DNA from: Planctomycetaceae bacterium
GTDB lineage: Bacteria; Planctomycetota; Planctomycetia; Pirellulales; Thermoguttaceae
Length of the DNA stretch: 6,863 bases
Direction: 5' to 3'
Assembly (NCBI GenBank): GCA_031283515.1
Contig: JAITBS010000470.1
Span: forward strand, 1-6,863
The number at the start of each line of letters is the position of its first letter. Position 1 is the first letter of the stretch. This document shows, one piece after another, positions 4,863 through 6,863 of this stretch. Below the pieces are notes generated by a model. That model had not been told where the DNA came from and did not search any database. It worked only from the letters and a program-made list of their open reading frames with translations. The position numbers were made by a program, and so were the translations under genes.

Positions 4863-6377
4863 ATGAATGAGTTGCGATTTCGTATTTCACCCGGAATTGT
4901 TCCAGAACCGCTCCTGAAAAAATCTTATTTTGCCACTTGGGGGCGTGTTCCGCGTCCAACAGAGATTGTTTTGAATGGAAACGAAATGACTGTTTGCACT
5001 TCGGTAAAAGGAAGCGGAACCGTTCATGTTCCTTGGCTGCACCATCAAATCGGTCTTTCAATGGAGTCAACAGAATCGTTAATCAATCTAGAACACCCTT
5101 ATTCTTTAGTTAAAGAACTTGGTCGCGGGTCATTGGGGCGTTTGCTTCGTAAACAGTTTGATTGGCAAATGCTTGGTTTTCGGTTGCCGCAAGAACTGAG
5201 AACTCAAATAATTACTGTATCACGGCGTTTTTCTCAAACTGTGGTCACTGATGATACCAATCCCAATGTTGAACAGGAATTGATTTTACTTTTGGAAGAA
5301 TTTGAACAGATCGCCTTAGAATGTACTCATTTGTTTACAGAACAATCACTCGCTTGGCGTATTCGGATTGATGAGAAATTGCCGGTCTTGTTGGGTATTG
5401 GGCTGAATAATCATCCTATCGAATCATTGTACGAATTTGATCTTTACGCCCAATTTTTGCAAGATGCGTTTCATGCGGTTATTCCGATGCCCGCATGGCG
5501 CATTCTGGAACCGGAACCCGGACGCTTTTGTTGGGAACAACTGGAAAAACGAATAAGTAATTCCATACGATTCGGTTTTGATATTATCATGGGACCGCTT
5601 CTTTGTTTTGATATTTCGGCATTTCCCATCTGGCTCACTCCTCACTTACATGAAGAAGGAATTTTCGAAAGTCACGCCGCCCGTTTTGTCAACGCAATTA
5701 TCGAACGTTATGGCGCGACTGCCCACGCCTGGATTCTGGCAAGCCGCTTCAATTCCTACCTCATCCCCGAAATCTCACAATCTCGTACCGTTACCCTGGT
5801 ACGAACTCTTGCCCAACAAATGAGAACTCGCGGAATTGAAACCCCAATTCTTATCGGAATTGACCAACCCTGGGGAGAATATGCTCTGACACATATTCCT
5901 GAGTATGACCAAATTCAAATTGCCGAATCGTTAATAAGTTGTCACGAAATCGATTCTTTTCTTATGGAAATAAATTTTGGTTTCAATAGCCGTTCCACAT
6001 TGCCCCGTGACCCAATGGCGGTAAGCAATATGATTGATCAATGGAGTTATCTTGGCAAAAAAGTTTACGTTTCAATATCAGTGCCGAGTGCTTCCGGTTC
6101 CGACACAACAGAGATTGATTTATCGATTCCGCCGGAATACCAATGGTCTGAGGGACTTCAGCAATTCTGGACGGAACTCCTGCTCAAAACAATTCTCGGA
6201 AAAAGAATGGTTCAAGGTATTTTCTGGACATTGCTTCAGGACACCAACGACAATCCAGAAGATACCAAATCTCTTGATATGGATTCGGTTCCGTTTACCG
6301 GATTGATTGATTCGCAACGTGTTCTAAAACTCGCCTTCAAACATTTCGTCTCATTACGGCAATCAATATTGAAATAA
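4863..6377 (+). CDS. GH10-like TIM-barrel protein with degenerate active site
   Basis: Protein of 504 residues from the ATG at 4863. Residues 1 to about 165 form an uncharacterised N-terminal region that I associate with planctomycete proteins; about 175-500 resemble a family 10 glycoside hydrolase barrel. PAWRILEPEPGRFCWEQLE (210-228) matches the GH10 strand-2 region (kW...EP.rG.f.w...D). GIFWTLLQD (452-460) matches strand 8, and FTGLIDSQRVLKLAF (478-492) the closing gLfd..g.pKpA motif. Where GH10 enzymes have WDVVNE, this protein reads WILASR (290-295), so the acid/base Glu is replaced by Arg; at strand 7, SFLMEINFGF keeps a Glu (E369) at the nucleophile position. Xylanase activity is therefore doubtful (inference). 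A TTG at 4770 would add a hydrophobic N-terminus, but the ATG fits the domain start; no ribosome binding site is visible for either. Without the extension there is no signal peptide. Monocistronic, convergent with the beta-barrel gene. Confidence 0.8.
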   Translation: MNELRFRISPGIVPEPLLKKSYFATWGRVPRPTEIVLNGNEMTVCTSVKGSGTVHVPWLHHQIGLSMESTESLINLEHPYSLVKELGRGSLGRLLRKQFDWQMLGFRLPQELRTQIITVSRRFSQTVVTDDTNPNVEQELILLLEEFEQIALECTHLFTEQSLAWRIRIDEKLPVLLGIGLNNHPIESLYEFDLYAQFLQDAFHAVIPMPAWRILEPEPGRFCWEQLEKRISNSIRFGFDIIMGPLLCFDISAFPIWLTPHLHEEGIFESHAARFVNAIIERYGATAHAWILASRFNSYLIPEISQSRTVTLVRTLAQQMRTRGIETPILIGIDQPWGEYALTHIPEYDQIQIAESLISCHEIDSFLMEINFGFNSRSTLPRDPMAVSNMIDQWSYLGKKVYVSISVPSASGSDTTEIDLSIPPEYQWSEGLQQFWTELLLKTILGKRMVQGIFWTLLQDTNDNPEDTKSLDMDSVPFTGLIDSQRVLKLAFKHFVSLRQSILK

Positions 6378-6569
6378 AATCTCCGCAATTGGCAGACAAC
6401 ATTTTCAAACGTAAATGTCTCTTTTTATCAACAGAGTCTGTAGTGAATACAGATATTCAAAGATATTTCGTCCGCAGATATTTAGGATTTCTTAATATTA
6501 TGCCAAGTGGGTGTTGAAACAACTTTTTTGATTATTTCGGAATTTTAGGTTAATCACTAATAGAAACAA
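6378..6569. other. Intergenic 3' region of the GH10-like gene
   Basis: No coding sequence is supportable. It contains a 6-bp hairpin, TCTGTA-gtgaa-TACAGA (6437-6453), three copies of AGATATT (6451, 6461, 6476) and a weak stem GTTG-aaa-CAAC followed by six T (6513-6529) that could be a marginal plus-strand terminator. Confidence 0.35.
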
Positions 6570-6604
6570 AAATAGACAACAGTTTATCGAACCGTTGTCT
6601 ATTT
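6570..6604 (-). terminator. Probable terminator of the beta-barrel gene, possibly bidirectional
   Basis: AAATAGACAAC (6570-6580) and GTTGTCTATTT (6594-6604) form a perfect 11-bp stem, continued inward by a few pairs after one A/C mismatch. Reading the minus strand, the stem is followed by a T-rich tail (TTTGTTTC), which suits termination of the leftward beta-barrel gene that ends at 6723. On the plus strand the trailing sequence is less T-rich, but the hairpin could still protect or end the GH10-like transcript 193 nt after its stop. Confidence 0.6.
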
Positions 6605-6647
6605 GAGTTTATTAACCGAAACGATTACATTGAAAAGACTTGAATTA

Positions 6648-6704
6648 TTGATAGCAAATAATAGGGTCAACCGTTTTATGTTATGCTCGATTATCTGCTA
6701 TCAA
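6648..6704. other. Long inverted repeat just after the beta-barrel gene
   Basis: TTGATAGCAAATAAT (6648-6662) and ATTATCTGCTATCAA (6690-6704) are inverted complements at 14 of 15 positions, with a 27-base loop. It starts 18 nt downstream of the minus-strand stop codon. There is no T run after it, so a role in mRNA 3' stability is as likely as termination. Confidence 0.5.
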
Positions 6705-6722
6705 CTTTTCAAGATCAAACGA

Positions 6723-6863
6723 TTACCATTGATATTGTAATCCGGCGTAACCGTTACTTTGGAAGTTATCACCGTCGCGGTCAAAGACGGTGTTTCCGGT
6801 GAATCCGCCGAATACCGACGTTCTCTCACTCAACGCGAGCGAACCGCCGACATTGAATGTCAA
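6723..6863 (-). CDS. C-terminal fragment of an outer-membrane beta-barrel (autotransporter-like) protein
   Basis: The frame is open from the right window edge to a TAA at 6723-6725, giving the last 46 residues of a protein whose start lies outside. The residues alternate between polar and nonpolar as in membrane beta-strands: LTFNVGGSLALS, then TSVFGGFTGNTVF, a short DRDGDNF turn, and the final strand NGYAGLQYQW. Ending on an aromatic residue, with alternating hydrophobic positions before it, is the known C-terminal signal for BAM-dependent outer-membrane insertion; Trp replaces the more common Phe. The GYAGLxYxW end is typical of type V autotransporter barrels, but other barrels cannot be excluded from so little sequence. 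G+C content is higher than in the intergenic DNA next to it. Transcription runs leftward, and two hairpins follow the stop. Confidence 0.72.
   Translation of the reverse strand: MTFNVGGSLALSERTSVFGGFTGNTVFDRDGDNFQSNGYAGLQYQW

Noticed and set aside
4819..5070. Minus-strand 83-codon frame antisense to the GH10-like gene
   Set aside because: Lies opposite a 504-residue gene with clear domain motifs; composition is that of an antisense shadow.

Overview
The window looks like an AT-rich chromosomal segment of a Gram-negative bacterium, most likely a member of the Planctomycetota (inference). Several observations point that way. There is an hpnE-type hydroxysqualene dehydroxylase. There is a membrane protein with an N-terminal zinc ribbon and a C-terminal carboxypeptidase-regulatory-like domain, an arrangement I associate with planctomycetes. 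A GH10-like barrel protein carries an N-terminal region I associate with the same phylum. Clear Shine-Dalgarno sites are mostly missing, and the right edge holds the C-terminal strands of an outer-membrane beta-barrel, which requires an outer membrane.

Layout. Positions 1-28 are a short heptamer repeat array. On the minus strand, cheR (1169-2029) is followed after 15 nt by a zinc-ribbon/membrane protein gene (125-1153), probably one transcription unit. Upstream of cheR lie an AT-rich spacer and a 211-bp quasi-palindromic repeat (2260-2470). hpnE follows on the minus strand (2490-4007). From 4008 to 4862 there is no intact gene. This stretch holds a 10-bp tandem repeat, a possible plus-strand promoter, the 3' remnant of a small protein gene with its own terminator (4346-4469), and a second copy of the repeat (4515-4742) in opposite orientation. 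A plus-strand gene for a GH10-like protein with a degenerate active site occupies 4863-6377. It converges on a minus-strand beta-barrel gene that enters from the right edge (stop at 6723-6725); two hairpins lie between them.

The genes do not form an obvious single pathway. CheR modifies chemoreceptors, HpnE makes squalene for hopanoid or sterol synthesis, and the others are cell-envelope or carbohydrate-fold proteins of unknown role. The most notable feature is the repeat family: two approximately 210-230 bp elements with terminal inverted repeats, heptamer-repeat stems and a near-identical 36-bp palindromic core, lying in inverted orientation on either side of hpnE and the gene remnant. They look like non-autonomous (MITE-like) elements. 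I see no transposase, CRISPR array, tRNA or rRNA in the window.
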